From Anaerolineaceae bacterium UBA1415 (GTDB lineage Bacteria; Chloroflexota; Anaerolineae; Anaerolineales; Anaerolineaceae), in assembly GCA_002305635.1 (NCBI GenBank), contig DBPR01000004.1, forward strand, positions 1 through 64,000: a stretch of DNA of 64,000 bases, in the 5' to 3' direction. The position numbers and the translations under genes are program-made. Below the pieces are notes generated by a model. That model made no database searches, was not told where the DNA came from, and worked only from the letters and a program-made list of their open reading frames with translations. Position 1 is the first letter of the stretch; each line of letters opens with the position of its first letter. Shown here piece after piece: positions 49,165 to 58,628 of this stretch.

Positions 49165-51339
49165 ATGTCACCAAAAATTAATCGTGTCTATCAAAACAGT
49201 TTTAACCTGCCCTATCGCATTAAACGCCTGGGCGATATCGCGCACAACCTTTGGTGGGTTGGTAATCCCGAAGTGGCCCGCCTTTTTAAGGAAGTCGACG
49301 CACTCAAATGGCGCCTGTCCAACCATAATCCCATCGTTTTGCTTCGCAGCGTCGAAAAATCCAAATTTGAAGACCTGATCAAGGATCGTTACTTTTTGGA
49401 TCGCTATGACCAGATCGTCCAGGAATTTGATGATTATATGAACCGCCAGGACACCTGGTCCAACACACGCTTCCCGGAAAACAAGAACGATAAGATCGGC
49501 TATTTTTCGTTTGAATACGGCCTGCACGAATCGCTGATGGTTTATGCTGGCGGTTTGGGAATCCTCTCCGGCGACCATCTTAAAGAAGCCAGTGACCTTG
49601 GCCTGCCTTTGGTCGCGGTTGGTTTTCTCTATACTTACGGTTACTTCAGCCAGCGCATTACGGAAGACGGCTGGCAGGAAGCTCATAATGTTGAACTTAA
49701 ATTCAGCGATCTGCCGATCGTTGAACTTTATGACGAAGAGAATAACCCGATCCTGATCTCGATCGATCTGCCCGGTCGCACGCTTTATGCGCGACTGTAT
49801 GAGTTGAACGTTGGCCGCATTCCCCTGGTCTTGCTTCACACGAACATCCCCGAAAACAATCCTCAGGATCGCGAATTGACAGATAAATTGTATATCAGCG
49901 ATCCCGAACTGCGCATTTCGCAGGAAATGCTGCTCGGTATCGGCGGCATGCGGGCACTGCAGCGCCTGGGCCACGAACCGGTGATCTTCCACATGAACGA
50001 GGGTCATTCTGCCTTCCTGGCACTTGAGCACATGCGTCAGCTGATCGCGGCTGGCTCAACCCTGGAAGAGGCTAAGAAGATCGTTCAGAATTCAAGCATT
50101 TTCACCACGCACACGCCGGTTCCGGCAGGGAATGACGAATTCCCGATCTGGCTGATTGATAAATACTTTGCCAATTACTGGGGTTCGCTTGGATTGAGCC
50201 GTGACGAATTCATGGACCTGGCCAAAGTCAGCAGCGACTGGTCGGACGAAGTCTTCAGCATGCCGGTTCTGGCTTTGCGCCTGGCGAATTATCGCAATGC
50301 CGTTTCCAAACTGCACGGTGCTGTTTCGCGAGGTATGTGGCAGTACCTTTGGCCGGAAAAATCCGTTGACGAAGTGCCGATCAACTATATCACCAACGGC
50401 GTTCACACGGGTACCTGGCTGGCCCGTCGTCTGGCAGAACTTTACAGCAAATATCTGGGAGTGGACTGGAAAGATCGTCTGGACGACCCGAAGATGTGGG
50501 AACGCATTGACGCCATCCCTGACCGAGAGCTTTGGCAGGTGCGCATTCATCTCAAGCGCAAGCTGATCAGCTATATGGTTGACCGCGCCCGCGATGAGTG
50601 GAAGAACGACCGCGTTCATCCTGTCCAGACTGTTGCCAGCGGCGTTTTGCTGGATCCGCTGGCGCTGACGATCGGTTTTGCCCGTCGTTTTGCGACCTAC
50701 AAACGCGCCAACCTCGTTTTCAGAGACTACGAACGCCTGATGAATATTGTTACCAACGCGGAACATCCGGTTCAAATCATCTTTGCCGGGAAAGCTCATC
50801 CGGCGGATGAACCCGGCAAGCGGTTGATCCAGGAAGTTTATCGCAATGTCAAAAACTCGCGCAACGGCGGACGTCTGGTATTTTTGGACGATTACGATAT
50901 GGATATGGCCCGTCATTTGGTTCAGGGCGTCGATATCTGGCTCAATACCCCACGCCGCCCGCGTGAAGCCTCCGGCACCAGCGGCATGAAGGCCGCCATG
51001 AATGGCTCCTTGAACTTCTCGGTTTTAGATGGCTGGTGGGCTGAAGGCTACAATGGTAAAAATGGTTGGGCGATTGGTGATGACACCCAGTACGACAACC
51101 TTGATCTGCAGGATGAGGCCGACGCCATCAGTCTGTATGAGACGCTTGAGAATGAGATCGTCCCACTCTATTACACCAAACGCTCAGCGGATGGGCTGCC
51201 TGGCGATTGGATCGAGTGCGTCAAGGCGAGCATTCGCACTGTTTCGCCTGCTTTCTCAATGACCCGTATGGTCAAGGAATACGCGACCGAATTGTATGAT
51301 CCTGCCCTGACTGCTGCCAAAGGTTTGAAAGCAAAATAG
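49165..51339 (+). CDS. glgP: Alpha-glucan phosphorylase
   Basis: 724 residues, the short (Thermus/archaeal-type) phosphorylase. It releases glucose 1-phosphate from glycogen or maltodextrin. Seen: YFSFEYGLHESLMVYAGGLGILSGDHLKEASDLG near the N-terminus, FHMNEGHSAFLALE, FARRFATYKRANL, IIFAGKAHPADEPGK and the PLP block EASGTSGMKAAMNGSLNFSVLDGWW with its lysine. SD AGGAG and TATAAT (49094) are upstream. It likely mobilises storage glucan for fermentation. Confidence 0.95.
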   Translation: MSPKINRVYQNSFNLPYRIKRLGDIAHNLWWVGNPEVARLFKEVDALKWRLSNHNPIVLLRSVEKSKFEDLIKDRYFLDRYDQIVQEFDDYMNRQDTWSNTRFPENKNDKIGYFSFEYGLHESLMVYAGGLGILSGDHLKEASDLGLPLVAVGFLYTYGYFSQRITEDGWQEAHNVELKFSDLPIVELYDEENNPILISIDLPGRTLYARLYELNVGRIPLVLLHTNIPENNPQDRELTDKLYISDPELRISQEMLLGIGGMRALQRLGHEPVIFHMNEGHSAFLALEHMRQLIAAGSTLEEAKKIVQNSSIFTTHTPVPAGNDEFPIWLIDKYFANYWGSLGLSRDEFMDLAKVSSDWSDEVFSMPVLALRLANYRNAVSKLHGAVSRGMWQYLWPEKSVDEVPINYITNGVHTGTWLARRLAELYSKYLGVDWKDRLDDPKMWERIDAIPDRELWQVRIHLKRKLISYMVDRARDEWKNDRVHPVQTVASGVLLDPLALTIGFARRFATYKRANLVFRDYERLMNIVTNAEHPVQIIFAGKAHPADEPGKRLIQEVYRNVKNSRNGGRLVFLDDYDMDMARHLVQGVDIWLNTPRRPREASGTSGMKAAMNGSLNFSVLDGWWAEGYNGKNGWAIGDDTQYDNLDLQDEADAISLYETLENEIVPLYYTKRSADGLPGDWIECVKASIRTVSPAFSMTRMVKEYATELYDPALTAAKGLKAK

Positions 51340-51352
51340 TAAGGAAGTTTTT

Positions 51353-51892
51353 ATGGCAGAAATATTTACCTGGCATGCCCTGGGCACATCCCTGCTGATC
51401 TTTGTGGTCAGGGTGCTTTCCATTTCGATGGACACCCTGCGCTTCATGCTGACGATGCGCGGCAAGCAGGCCATCGCCTGGATTCTGGGCTTTGTATCGA
51501 CGGTTTTGTACGTGTTGACCTTCAACGCGGTGCTGAAAGACCTCTCCAACCCACTGGCTTTGATCAGCTATTCGGCTGGTTTTGCCACCGGTAATGTTGT
51601 TGGCATGCTGATCGAGCGAAAACTGGCGATGGGTTTCACGAATATGACCATCATCAACAAGAAGAATGGAATTGAGATCATCCAAGCGCTGCGCGCGCAG
51701 GATTTCGCGGTCACGGAGATCCCCGGACAGGGCATGGATGGCCCGGTCGTAATTGGTCAGTTGGTCGTGCGGCGAAGAGACATTCCGAAGATCGAAAAGC
51801 TGGTGATGGAAACGGATCCGGAAACTTTTATCACCATCGAGGAAATTACGCCTTTGCGCAGCGGCTACTGGGGCCGGGAAGGTGGGCGTTAA
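51353..51892 (+). CDS. UPF0316/DUF2179 membrane protein
   Basis: 179 residues. Three membrane helices (about 8-105) and a C-terminal DUF2179-type domain fit the UPF0316 family. The sequence SMDTLRFMLTMRGKQAIAWILGF is typical. Function unknown. It is 13 bp after glgP and shares one base with the HAD gene. Confidence 0.88.
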   Translation: MAEIFTWHALGTSLLIFVVRVLSISMDTLRFMLTMRGKQAIAWILGFVSTVLYVLTFNAVLKDLSNPLALISYSAGFATGNVVGMLIERKLAMGFTNMTIINKKNGIEIIQALRAQDFAVTEIPGQGMDGPVVIGQLVVRRRDIPKIEKLVMETDPETFITIEEITPLRSGYWGREGGR

Positions 51893-52548
51893 TGGCCGCG
51901 AAGCAAGCCCTGATCTTCGATTTTGACGGATTGATCATCGATACTGAGAGCGCCGAAGTGGCCGCCTGGCAAAAAGAGCTGAAAGAAGTTGGTTTGGAAT
52001 TCAGTTTGGACAATTATCTTGAGACCATCGGCACCAACGGGCCTGCCATTCAATATCCAGCCAGAATGCTTGCCGACCGTCCGGGCGAAACGCGCACATT
52101 TGAGCAGATCATGGAAGAACACACCATGCGTTCGATCGAGGCCGGGCTTAAATTACCTCCTTTGCCAGGGGTTCTGGAGCTTTTGGACCGGGCTGAAAAG
52201 GCTGGTATCCTGCTTGCGATCGGCTCGAGTTCGGGATACTTTTGGATTTCAACATTAGTTGACGGCCTGGGGATCAAGGAACGCTTTGACACGATCGTCA
52301 CCTTTGATGATGTCGAACTGGCCAAACCAGCGCCTGATATATATCTAAAAGTGCTTGAGAATCTTGGCGTTGCGCCTGAAAACGCGCTCGTACTGGAGGA
52401 TTCGGTCAACGGCGCGCTGGCTGCCCGGCGGGCGGGCATTCGCGTTGTGGCCGTGCCCACATCCATTTCAGCCCATCTCGATTACAGCATGGCGGAAGAA
52501 GTGCTTTCTTCGCTTGCGGAGTTAAAACTCGATAAGTATTTCCATTAA
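51892..52548 (+). CDS. HAD-superfamily phosphatase (beta-phosphoglucomutase/phosphatase type)
   Basis: 218 residues. Motif I DFDGLIIDTE (nucleophile and acid Asp), motif II GSSSG (Ser), motif III Lys in LAKPAPD and motif IV LEDSVNG are all present. The cap is the helical C1 type between motifs I and II. It probably dephosphorylates or isomerises a small sugar phosphate; beside glgP, a sugar-phosphate role is plausible. A strong terminator follows. Confidence 0.92.
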   Translation: MAAKQALIFDFDGLIIDTESAEVAAWQKELKEVGLEFSLDNYLETIGTNGPAIQYPARMLADRPGETRTFEQIMEEHTMRSIEAGLKLPPLPGVLELLDRAEKAGILLAIGSSSGYFWISTLVDGLGIKERFDTIVTFDDVELAKPAPDIYLKVLENLGVAPENALVLEDSVNGALAARRAGIRVVAVPTSISAHLDYSMAEEVLSSLAELKLDKYFH

Positions 52549-52569
52549 AAGAAAGAATAATATCATCAG

Positions 52570-52593
52570 GGAGAGAGCGATCTCTCCTTTTTT
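52570..52593 (+). terminator. Terminator after the glgP operon
   Basis: GGAGAGA-gcga-TCTCTCC followed by TTTTTT, 21 bp after the HAD stop. Strong GNRA-type loop hairpin. Confidence 0.92.
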
Positions 52594-52953
52594 CTTCCCG
52601 GATTTCATAAATGTAGGCCGGATCGCGCAGTTCGATCCGGCGTATGTGAGCCAACCCATACGTTTCGGTTTTCGGTTTTGTATTTTGAGTGTCGGTTGAA
52701 TAAATTGTGTGGGGGTAGATCAAAATATGTCAATATACAAAAACAAATAATCGAATCGTTGGATTGAAAAGAACGGGTTTATCCCGTTCTTTTCAATCCC
52801 GACCTACCACAATGGATAGATATGGTTTCGTCGGGTTGACAGGCGCAACCCGACCTACCCTTCTGTGTATTCCGGCTTACAACTTTCTTGTCCGAGGTCG
52901 TAAAACCAGCGTGAAATGCGCAAGGTATAATATGCCTTGTCTAAGGAGTCTTT
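52594..52953. other. Intergenic region with three palindromic repeats
   Basis: No gene is seen. It contains GTAG-GCCGGATCG...CGATCCGGC (52613-52641), variable-stem hairpin 7 and a short GTCGGGTTG/CAACCCGAC hairpin followed by CTACCC (52830-52860). TATAAT at 52926-52931, flanked by CAAGG/CCTTG, is the likely -10 of the next gene. Confidence 0.6.
52761..52807 (-). repeat. Variable-stem hairpin 7
   Basis: Perfect 17-bp stem, GGATTGAAAAGAACGGG with its complement, around TTTAT (52778-52782). Right arm continues CGACCTACC, so the GTAGG end is on the right; left arm reads ATCGTT. The inner stem is unique. Confidence 0.88.
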
Positions 52954-54366
52954 ATGGAAAAAAAGAATCTTGTCATCATCGTCCTTATCGCGCTGGTGCT
53001 GCTTGCTGTGGCGGCGTTTTTTACTATTAATTTGATGCGTGGTCTGTTTTATGAACGCATCAATGATCCTGATGCCGCCAGTACCCTGCCTTATCTGGAA
53101 ATACAACCCAGCGATTCGCCAACGCAGGAAGTCGCAACTTCAACCCAGAGCGCGCAGAGCACTCCTTCTGAGCAAAGCCTTGCACCTGACCTGATCGCCC
53201 AAATGGATAAGATCGAGGAACAGGTCAGCATTTTGCGCCAGCTTGACATCCAAACGCGCATTCCCCGTAAGATCCTAAGCAACGCGGAACTGAAAGACAG
53301 GGTTTTGAACGACTTTTTGGAAGAATACGAAAAAGAAGATGAGATCGAGGATGTGAAGGTGCTGAGCCTGTTTGGTTTGCTGCCAAAGGAGTTTGATCTG
53401 CTCAATTTCTATCTGGATCTTTACGGCGAGCAGATCGCGGGTTTTTATGACACCGAAGAGGAGACCATGTACGTGGTCAGCGACGCGGGTTTTGGCGGCA
53501 TGGAACGCTCGACCTACGCCCATGAATATGTGCATGTCCTGCAGGATGAGCATTTTAGCTTTGAGGAAAAGCTGAATTTCAATGATGAAGCCTGTGAAGA
53601 GGACAGCGAACGTTGCGCCGCCATCCAGTCTTTGATCGAAGGCGACGCAATGCTGACCCAAAACTTATGGCTCCAGAATTATGCCACCCAACAGGACTAT
53701 CAGGATCTGCAGGCTTTTTACAGCAGCTATCAGAGCCCGATCCTCGACAATGCTCCCGAATATATGAAGGTGGATTTCACTTTTCCTTATCTTTACGGGG
53801 CGCAGTTTGTTCAGGCCCTGTACTCGAAAGGCGGCTATGGGCTGATCGACAAGGCTTTCAGCGAGCAGCAGCCTGTTTCAAGCGAACAGATCCTGCACCC
53901 TGAGTCGTATCCTGATGAAGCGCCCAATAACCCGATCCTGCCTGATCTGGCAGCCGGTCTTGGTGAAAAATGGGAAACGCGTGAGGAAAATACCCTCGGG
54001 GAATGGTACACCTATCTGGTTTTAGCAAAAGGTTATGAATCAAGCTACCGTTTGCAGGATGGGATCGCTTTCGCGGCGGCTGAGGGCTGGGGCGGTGACC
54101 GTTATGTTGTTTTACGAAATGAGAGCAGCGGTGAATACCTGGTCGCGACCGTTTTTAATTGGGATGACAGCGCGGACGCCAGCGAGGCGCTAAAGGCCTT
54201 CCAAAACTACTCCAATTTGCGCTTTGGCGCGGCGGCTGCTGATGGGCAATGGCAGGGGGAGGGCTTATTCTCCAGCCTTTATCAGACAAATCCGGATAGT
54301 TTTGTCTGGATCCTGGCTGAAAGCGAGCAAACACTCAGCGCGGCGCGGACGCTTTTGCAAAACTGA
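52954..54366 (+). CDS. Membrane-anchored putative zinc metallopeptidase
   Basis: 470 residues. One N-terminal helix (6-28), a Ser/Thr/Gln-rich linker (about 50-78), a charged helical part, then the zinc signature HEYVH (190-194) in ERSTYAHEYVHVLQDEHF, with Glu229 in IEGDAML as the likely third ligand (gluzincin-like spacing). The C-terminal 200 residues contain repeats of the GDRYVVLRN type. The family is not one I can name; it would act outside the membrane. SD AAGGAG; TATAAT at 52926. Confidence 0.75.
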   Translation: MEKKNLVIIVLIALVLLAVAAFFTINLMRGLFYERINDPDAASTLPYLEIQPSDSPTQEVATSTQSAQSTPSEQSLAPDLIAQMDKIEEQVSILRQLDIQTRIPRKILSNAELKDRVLNDFLEEYEKEDEIEDVKVLSLFGLLPKEFDLLNFYLDLYGEQIAGFYDTEEETMYVVSDAGFGGMERSTYAHEYVHVLQDEHFSFEEKLNFNDEACEEDSERCAAIQSLIEGDAMLTQNLWLQNYATQQDYQDLQAFYSSYQSPILDNAPEYMKVDFTFPYLYGAQFVQALYSKGGYGLIDKAFSEQQPVSSEQILHPESYPDEAPNNPILPDLAAGLGEKWETREENTLGEWYTYLVLAKGYESSYRLQDGIAFAAAEGWGGDRYVVLRNESSGEYLVATVFNWDDSADASEALKAFQNYSNLRFGAAAADGQWQGEGLFSSLYQTNPDSFVWILAESEQTLSAARTLLQN

Positions 54367-54372
54367 GGAGCG

Positions 54373-55086
54373 ATGACCGTCAATCACGATCTCGAAACCG
54401 ACCGGATCAGGGCCTTGATCTTTGACGTTGATGGCACCTTGTCAGACAGCGACGACCGCATGGTCGAAACGCTTTATGAAAGGCTGCTTTTCCTGAGATC
54501 GGTCTTTCCGGGGGAAAGATTGCTGCGTTTCTCGCGCTGGTTCATCCATTTCGCTGAAGGGCCCGGCAACTGGTTTCTGGAAATGGCGGATCGACTGAAC
54601 TTGGATCATCTGATCGCGGCTTTTTTTGACCGGCGCGCCAACGCAAAAGTGCATTTGCCCCATCATTATCCACTCATCCTAGGCGTGATGCCAATGCTTG
54701 AGACGTTGATCGGGCGCTACCCTGTCGCGATCGTGACCGCGCGCAATGAAGTGACTACCAGGGAGTTTTTGCGCATAAACGCGCTGGAAGGCTACTTTCC
54801 CATTGTTATCAGTTCACAAACCTGCAAAAAGACCAAACCCTTCCCTGAACCGCTGCTGCACGCGGCAGAACAGATGAACGTGCCCATCGAAAATTGCCTG
54901 ATGATCGGGGACACGGTCACGGATGTGCGGGCGGCTTTGGCGGCCGGAGCGCAATCACTCTCGGTCTTATGCGGTTTCGGACAGGAAAAAGAACTGCGTA
55001 GGTCTGGCACGCACGCCATTCTGGATTCGACCGCTCAACTGGCTGATTTTTTAGCTGAAGCTCATCTGAAGATCAGACAAGATTAA
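54373..55086 (+). CDS. HAD-superfamily hydrolase
   Basis: 237 residues. Motif I DVDGTLSDSD, motif II TARNE, Lys in CKKTKPFPEP and motif IV MIGDTVTDVRAALAAG are present. The cap is helical. The phosphatase substrate is unknown. It starts 6 bp after the metallopeptidase stop with SD GAGGAG, so they are co-transcribed. It is convergent with the MFS gene, 25 bp away. Confidence 0.88.
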   Translation: MTVNHDLETDRIRALIFDVDGTLSDSDDRMVETLYERLLFLRSVFPGERLLRFSRWFIHFAEGPGNWFLEMADRLNLDHLIAAFFDRRANAKVHLPHHYPLILGVMPMLETLIGRYPVAIVTARNEVTTREFLRINALEGYFPIVISSQTCKKTKPFPEPLLHAAEQMNVPIENCLMIGDTVTDVRAALAAGAQSLSVLCGFGQEKELRRSGTHAILDSTAQLADFLAEAHLKIRQD

Positions 55087-55111
55087 TTCAAAGCGAGCCT
55101 CAGGCTTCGGA

Positions 55112-56413
55112 CTATTCCTCTGTGATGCCGTCAGGAGATTGACGATCAAAGGTCATGACATGTTTGTTGAGGGCGGCGAAGACAACGATCAGCAGTCCCA
55201 GAGTACCTCCCACGATGTAGGCAGTCTGAATTCCAAATTGTTTGGCGATCGGCGCGCTCAGGTAGAGCCCGATCGGCATCATTGCGATCGACAGGCTTGA
55301 GAGCACAGTGAAGACCCGACCTTGCACTTCAGGAGGAACCTTGGCCTGGAGTAGCGGCCCCAGGGCGCCATTAGCCAGAGAAGAACTCAGGCCGATCAAG
55401 CCAAAGGCTCCCAACGCGATCCAGTACGCTGAACTGGGAAGGAAGCCAAGAAACAGCACGCCCGCGCCAATGCCGGCGACGCCTAATAAGATATTGACCA
55501 CCTGGCGCTTAAATCCACCCCAAACTCCAAGGATCAGCCCGCCCGCGATCGAGCCGACTCCCATGGCGACCTCCATCCAGGCCAGTTCCTGAGCACCTTT
55601 TTGGAAAAATTCTGTGATCAATAACGGCAGTAAATTTCCAGCCGGGGCGATCACCATATTGAGCAAACTGGCGATCAAAATGATGATCGCCAATCCACGC
55701 CAGCCAAAAATATAGCGAAAACCATAGCGAACATCCGCCAACAAGGACTTAACCGTGACCAGTTCCTTTTGGCTGTCTGTTCTCGGTTGAGGAACTTTTA
55801 CAAAGAAGATCAGCAGCAGAATTGCGATCGCGGCAGTTATTGTATCGATCGCCAGAACCCCCTGAATCGGCAAAAGTTCCATCAGAAGCGCGCCGAGCGC
55901 TGGTGAAAAAGTGCTTATCAGACCTTGAGTCGCCTGGTTGATACCGCCCAAACGTGTGAGTTGTTCCTTTGGCACCATCAGACTGATCGAAGCCGATTGA
56001 GCCGGGCTCTGGAAGATGCCCGCCAGGGAGCGGATGAAAAGGATCAGGTAAATATGCCAGATTTGAATTAAATTGAAGGCGAAGAGCAGCGCCAGGGCAG
56101 CCGTGGCGAGCGCGACGATCAGATCGGAAATGATCATGACCAGTTTGCGATTCCAGCGATCCACCATCGCGCCAACGAAGGGCCCGATCAGAATGTAAGG
56201 GACATGAGCGATGGTTGTGGCGGTCGCGAGCACGGTCGCGTCACCGGTTTGTTTGGTGGCATACCAAACCAGGGCAAATATCACCAGACTGCTGCCCAGG
56301 AGGGAGAGCTGTTGCCCAATGAACATGGGCAAAAAGTTGGCCAGCCAGTTGGATGGGATCTGGGGCTGATCGTCTGCCTGGTTGTCGGGTAGGGCCATTT
56401 CTGATACTTCCAT
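55112..56413 (-). CDS. MFS transporter (MFS_3/EntS-like)
   Basis: 433 residues, 12 hydrophobic segments. Motif A GAMVDRWNRKLVM (loop 2-3) and the LIRSLAGIFQSPAQSASI block after helix 4 are typical of the MFS_3 group that exports macrolides or siderophores. Start could be Met1 or Met6. It is a second, unrelated MFS protein in this window besides that at 311. Confidence 0.88.
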   Translation of the reverse strand: MEVSEMALPDNQADDQPQIPSNWLANFLPMFIGQQLSLLGSSLVIFALVWYATKQTGDATVLATATTIAHVPYILIGPFVGAMVDRWNRKLVMIISDLIVALATAALALLFAFNLIQIWHIYLILFIRSLAGIFQSPAQSASISLMVPKEQLTRLGGINQATQGLISTFSPALGALLMELLPIQGVLAIDTITAAIAILLLIFFVKVPQPRTDSQKELVTVKSLLADVRYGFRYIFGWRGLAIIILIASLLNMVIAPAGNLLPLLITEFFQKGAQELAWMEVAMGVGSIAGGLILGVWGGFKRQVVNILLGVAGIGAGVLFLGFLPSSAYWIALGAFGLIGLSSSLANGALGPLLQAKVPPEVQGRVFTVLSSLSIAMMPIGLYLSAPIAKQFGIQTAYIVGGTLGLLIVVFAALNKHVMTFDRQSPDGITEE

Positions 56414-56845
56414 GATGCTTCCGCGCTAATTCTACCCGATATACAGAAAGCAAAAAATGTGATGTGGCAGCAATTCTCAGTATGGAAAAATCAAGCCCAC
56501 GGTACAGTCCCGTCAATGTAAAAAAATGCCCAGACACTTAATTATTCAATAAAGCACGATATATTGTTTTTTTATTATTCAGAGTTTCGGACGCCCGTAG
56601 GGGCGGGCCGCTGCGCCCGCCCGTTGGTTTGGGATATTAAACGTAGAATTCCTCGATACTCCAGTTGGATTTAATCCATTCCAAAGGACGGGCGGGCGCA
56701 GCGCACCTGGCACTTCGTGCCACGCACAGGTACCGCATCTACCACAAAAACGTCCTTACAGTCTATTCCCAACGTAGATACATAAAAAGACGAGCTGTTT
56801 ATTGGTAGAATAGTGTTTAGAAAATTGTCCAGGAGCAAGCCGGTC
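56414..56845. other. Intergenic region carrying dispersed element copy B
   Basis: No gene is seen. CAGCAATTCTCAGTATGG at 56468 plus AAAAATCAAGC matches, in opposite orientation, the outer repeat at 4821-4848. The core element at 56597-56741 follows. Confidence 0.6.
56597..56741 (-). repeat. Dispersed element with GTAGGGG end (copy B)
   Basis: Starts GTAGGGGCGGGCCGCTGCGC, almost identical to the left arm of the element at 4593. Its centre (about 56625-56690) aligns with the reverse complement of the centre of that copy, for example TTAAACGT and ATTCC blocks in the same order. The right arm (GGACGGGCGGGCGCAGCGC) is extended by an extra CTGGCACTTCGTGCCA-type palindrome before ending near CATCTAC. 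Confidence 0.65.
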
Positions 56846-57571
56846 ATGTCCCGTATCAAAGCCGAATATCGCCAAAAATATCCTTATCCCCGTCATCAAC
56901 TGCGGCGGGGCATCCTGCGGGCTGGGATTGCATTGTTGGCCGGGGCTTTGCTGAATTTCACGGTGGAAGGCAAGGAAAACCTGCCCAAAGACGGCCCGCT
57001 GCTGATCGTTGGCAACCATTTTCACTTTTTGGATACCATTGCTCCCATCCATGCCACAAAATATCCTTTAGAATTCATCAATGACGCTGTGATGCCGATG
57101 GCGCCGGGGCCAATGCGCTTTATTCCCAGTCTATGGCGCACGCTTAAAATTCTGCAGGGTACTGCAAATCTGGAAGCCATGCGCGCTTCGGAAGCAATCC
57201 TGGCACAAAATGGCGTTCTGGCAATCTTCCCCGAGGGGCATGTCCACAAGCCGCCGCTGGGCAAGCCGCTGACGGGGGCTGCCTTTTTGGCGCTGCGCCT
57301 GGGTGTTCCCATTGTTCCCATTGGCACCTTCAGTGAGGACGATTGGGATATCTTCGGAACGATCAGGAGAAAGAAAAGACGCGCACGAATCCATTCCCGC
57401 ATCGGCAAGGTCTTTGGCCCTCTGGCGACCGGTGATACCAGCAAGATCCCCGGAAGGGAAGACGTTCAACGCGCCGGGCATGAGATCATGGAGCATATCG
57501 CCCGCGTCTTGCCCGAACACGCACGCGGACCTTATCTTCAGGAAGCTGAAGCAAGTCTTGAGTCTTGTTAA
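56846..57571 (+). CDS. PlsC-like lysophospholipid acyltransferase
   Basis: 241 residues from ATG 56846 (CAGGAG 9 nt upstream). The acyltransferase motifs NHFHFLD (NHX4D), a later GPMRFIPSLWRTL and FPEGHVH (FPEG) are present, then VPIVPIG. It acylates lysophosphatidate or a related lipid at the membrane's inner face. Not linked to other lipid genes here. The N-terminal segment has one hydrophobic stretch (GILRAGIALLAGALL). Confidence 0.9.
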   Translation: MSRIKAEYRQKYPYPRHQLRRGILRAGIALLAGALLNFTVEGKENLPKDGPLLIVGNHFHFLDTIAPIHATKYPLEFINDAVMPMAPGPMRFIPSLWRTLKILQGTANLEAMRASEAILAQNGVLAIFPEGHVHKPPLGKPLTGAAFLALRLGVPIVPIGTFSEDDWDIFGTIRRKKRRARIHSRIGKVFGPLATGDTSKIPGREDVQRAGHEIMEHIARVLPEHARGPYLQEAEASLESC

Positions 57572-57628
57572 CAAGAAACCAACATTAACCAGCTAAAATA
57601 GAACTATCAATAATAAAAGTTGGGAAAT

Positions 57629-58579
57629 ATGGATTACAAGGATTACTATAGCATTCTCGGCGTGGCAAAAACAGCCAGTGACGATGAAATAAAGTCAGCC
57701 TATCGCAAGCTGGCACGAAAGTATCACCCGGATGTCAACAAAGACCCGGGCGCTGAGGATAAATTTAAAGAAATAAACGAAGCTTATCAGGTGCTTTCCG
57801 ACAAGGAAAAACGCCAGAAATACGATCAATTTGGTTCGGAATGGCAGAGCTACCAAAGTTCCGGTGGGCGTCCGGGCGGTTTCGACTGGGGCCCCTGGCA
57901 GCAGTCGCCGGGTGGGCGCAGCCAGTATCGGACCGTCTCGCCTGAAGAGTTCAGTGAAATGTTTGGGGGCAGGGGCCAGGCGGGCGGCGGTATGGGCGGT
58001 TTTTCTGATTTCTTCGAGACTCTCTTCGGAAGCGGCGGATTTTCAGGCGGTTTTGGCCAACAGGCTTCTCAGCCGCAGACGCGCGCCCGTGACGTGGAAT
58101 ATGAGCTTGACATCAGCCTGCGTGAAGCTTTCGCGGGCACCAAACGCACACTCCAGTTTGAGGACGGCCGCAAGATCGAAGCTACCATTCCACCCGGCGT
58201 GAAAACCGGCTCAAAGGTGCGTCTGAGCGGGCAGGCTGGCGGTGCGGATCTCTTCCTAAAGATCAAGGTTTTGCCCGATCCGATCTACAAACGCAAGGGC
58301 GATGATCTCTATATGGACGTGAAAGTCGATCTATATACAGCCATTCTGGGAGGTGAGGTTGGGGTCAATACCATGACCAAAGCCATTCGGCTGACGATCC
58401 CTGAAGGAACAGACAGCGGCAAGACGCTGCGTCTCAAGGGACTGGGGATGCCAAACCTGAAAAACCCCAAACAGGCAGGCGATCTGTACGTTCGCGTTCA
58501 GATCGAGGTGCCAAAACACCTCACAAGCGCTGAAAAAGACAAACTTCGGGACTTGCAGCATATGCGGCGGGTAGGTTAA
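57629..58579 (+). CDS. cbpA: CbpA-like DnaJ co-chaperone
   Basis: 316 residues from ATG 57629 (TTG 57620 is an alternative). J domain at 1-65 with HPD in KYHPDVNK, a Gly/Phe-rich linker (about 70-150; several GGF and GSGG runs), then DnaJ C-terminal substrate-binding domains ([20 protein letters not shown] onward). The zinc-finger domain of true DnaJ is absent, as in CbpA. It stimulates a DnaK ATPase. The name follows domain order, not proven orthology. Confidence 0.9.
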   Translation: MDYKDYYSILGVAKTASDDEIKSAYRKLARKYHPDVNKDPGAEDKFKEINEAYQVLSDKEKRQKYDQFGSEWQSYQSSGGRPGGFDWGPWQQSPGGRSQYRTVSPEEFSEMFGGRGQAGGGMGGFSDFFETLFGSGGFSGGFGQQASQPQTRARDVEYELDISLREAFAGTKRTLQFEDGRKIEATIPPGVKTGSKVRLSGQAGGADLFLKIKVLPDPIYKRKGDDLYMDVKVDLYTAILGGEVGVNTMTKAIRLTIPEGTDSGKTLRLKGLGMPNLKNPKQAGDLYVRVQIEVPKHLTSAEKDKLRDLQHMRRVG

Positions 58580-58628
58580 CATTTTTACGCGTTCGAAAAA
58601 ATGGGTGGACAACTGATACAATTGAACC

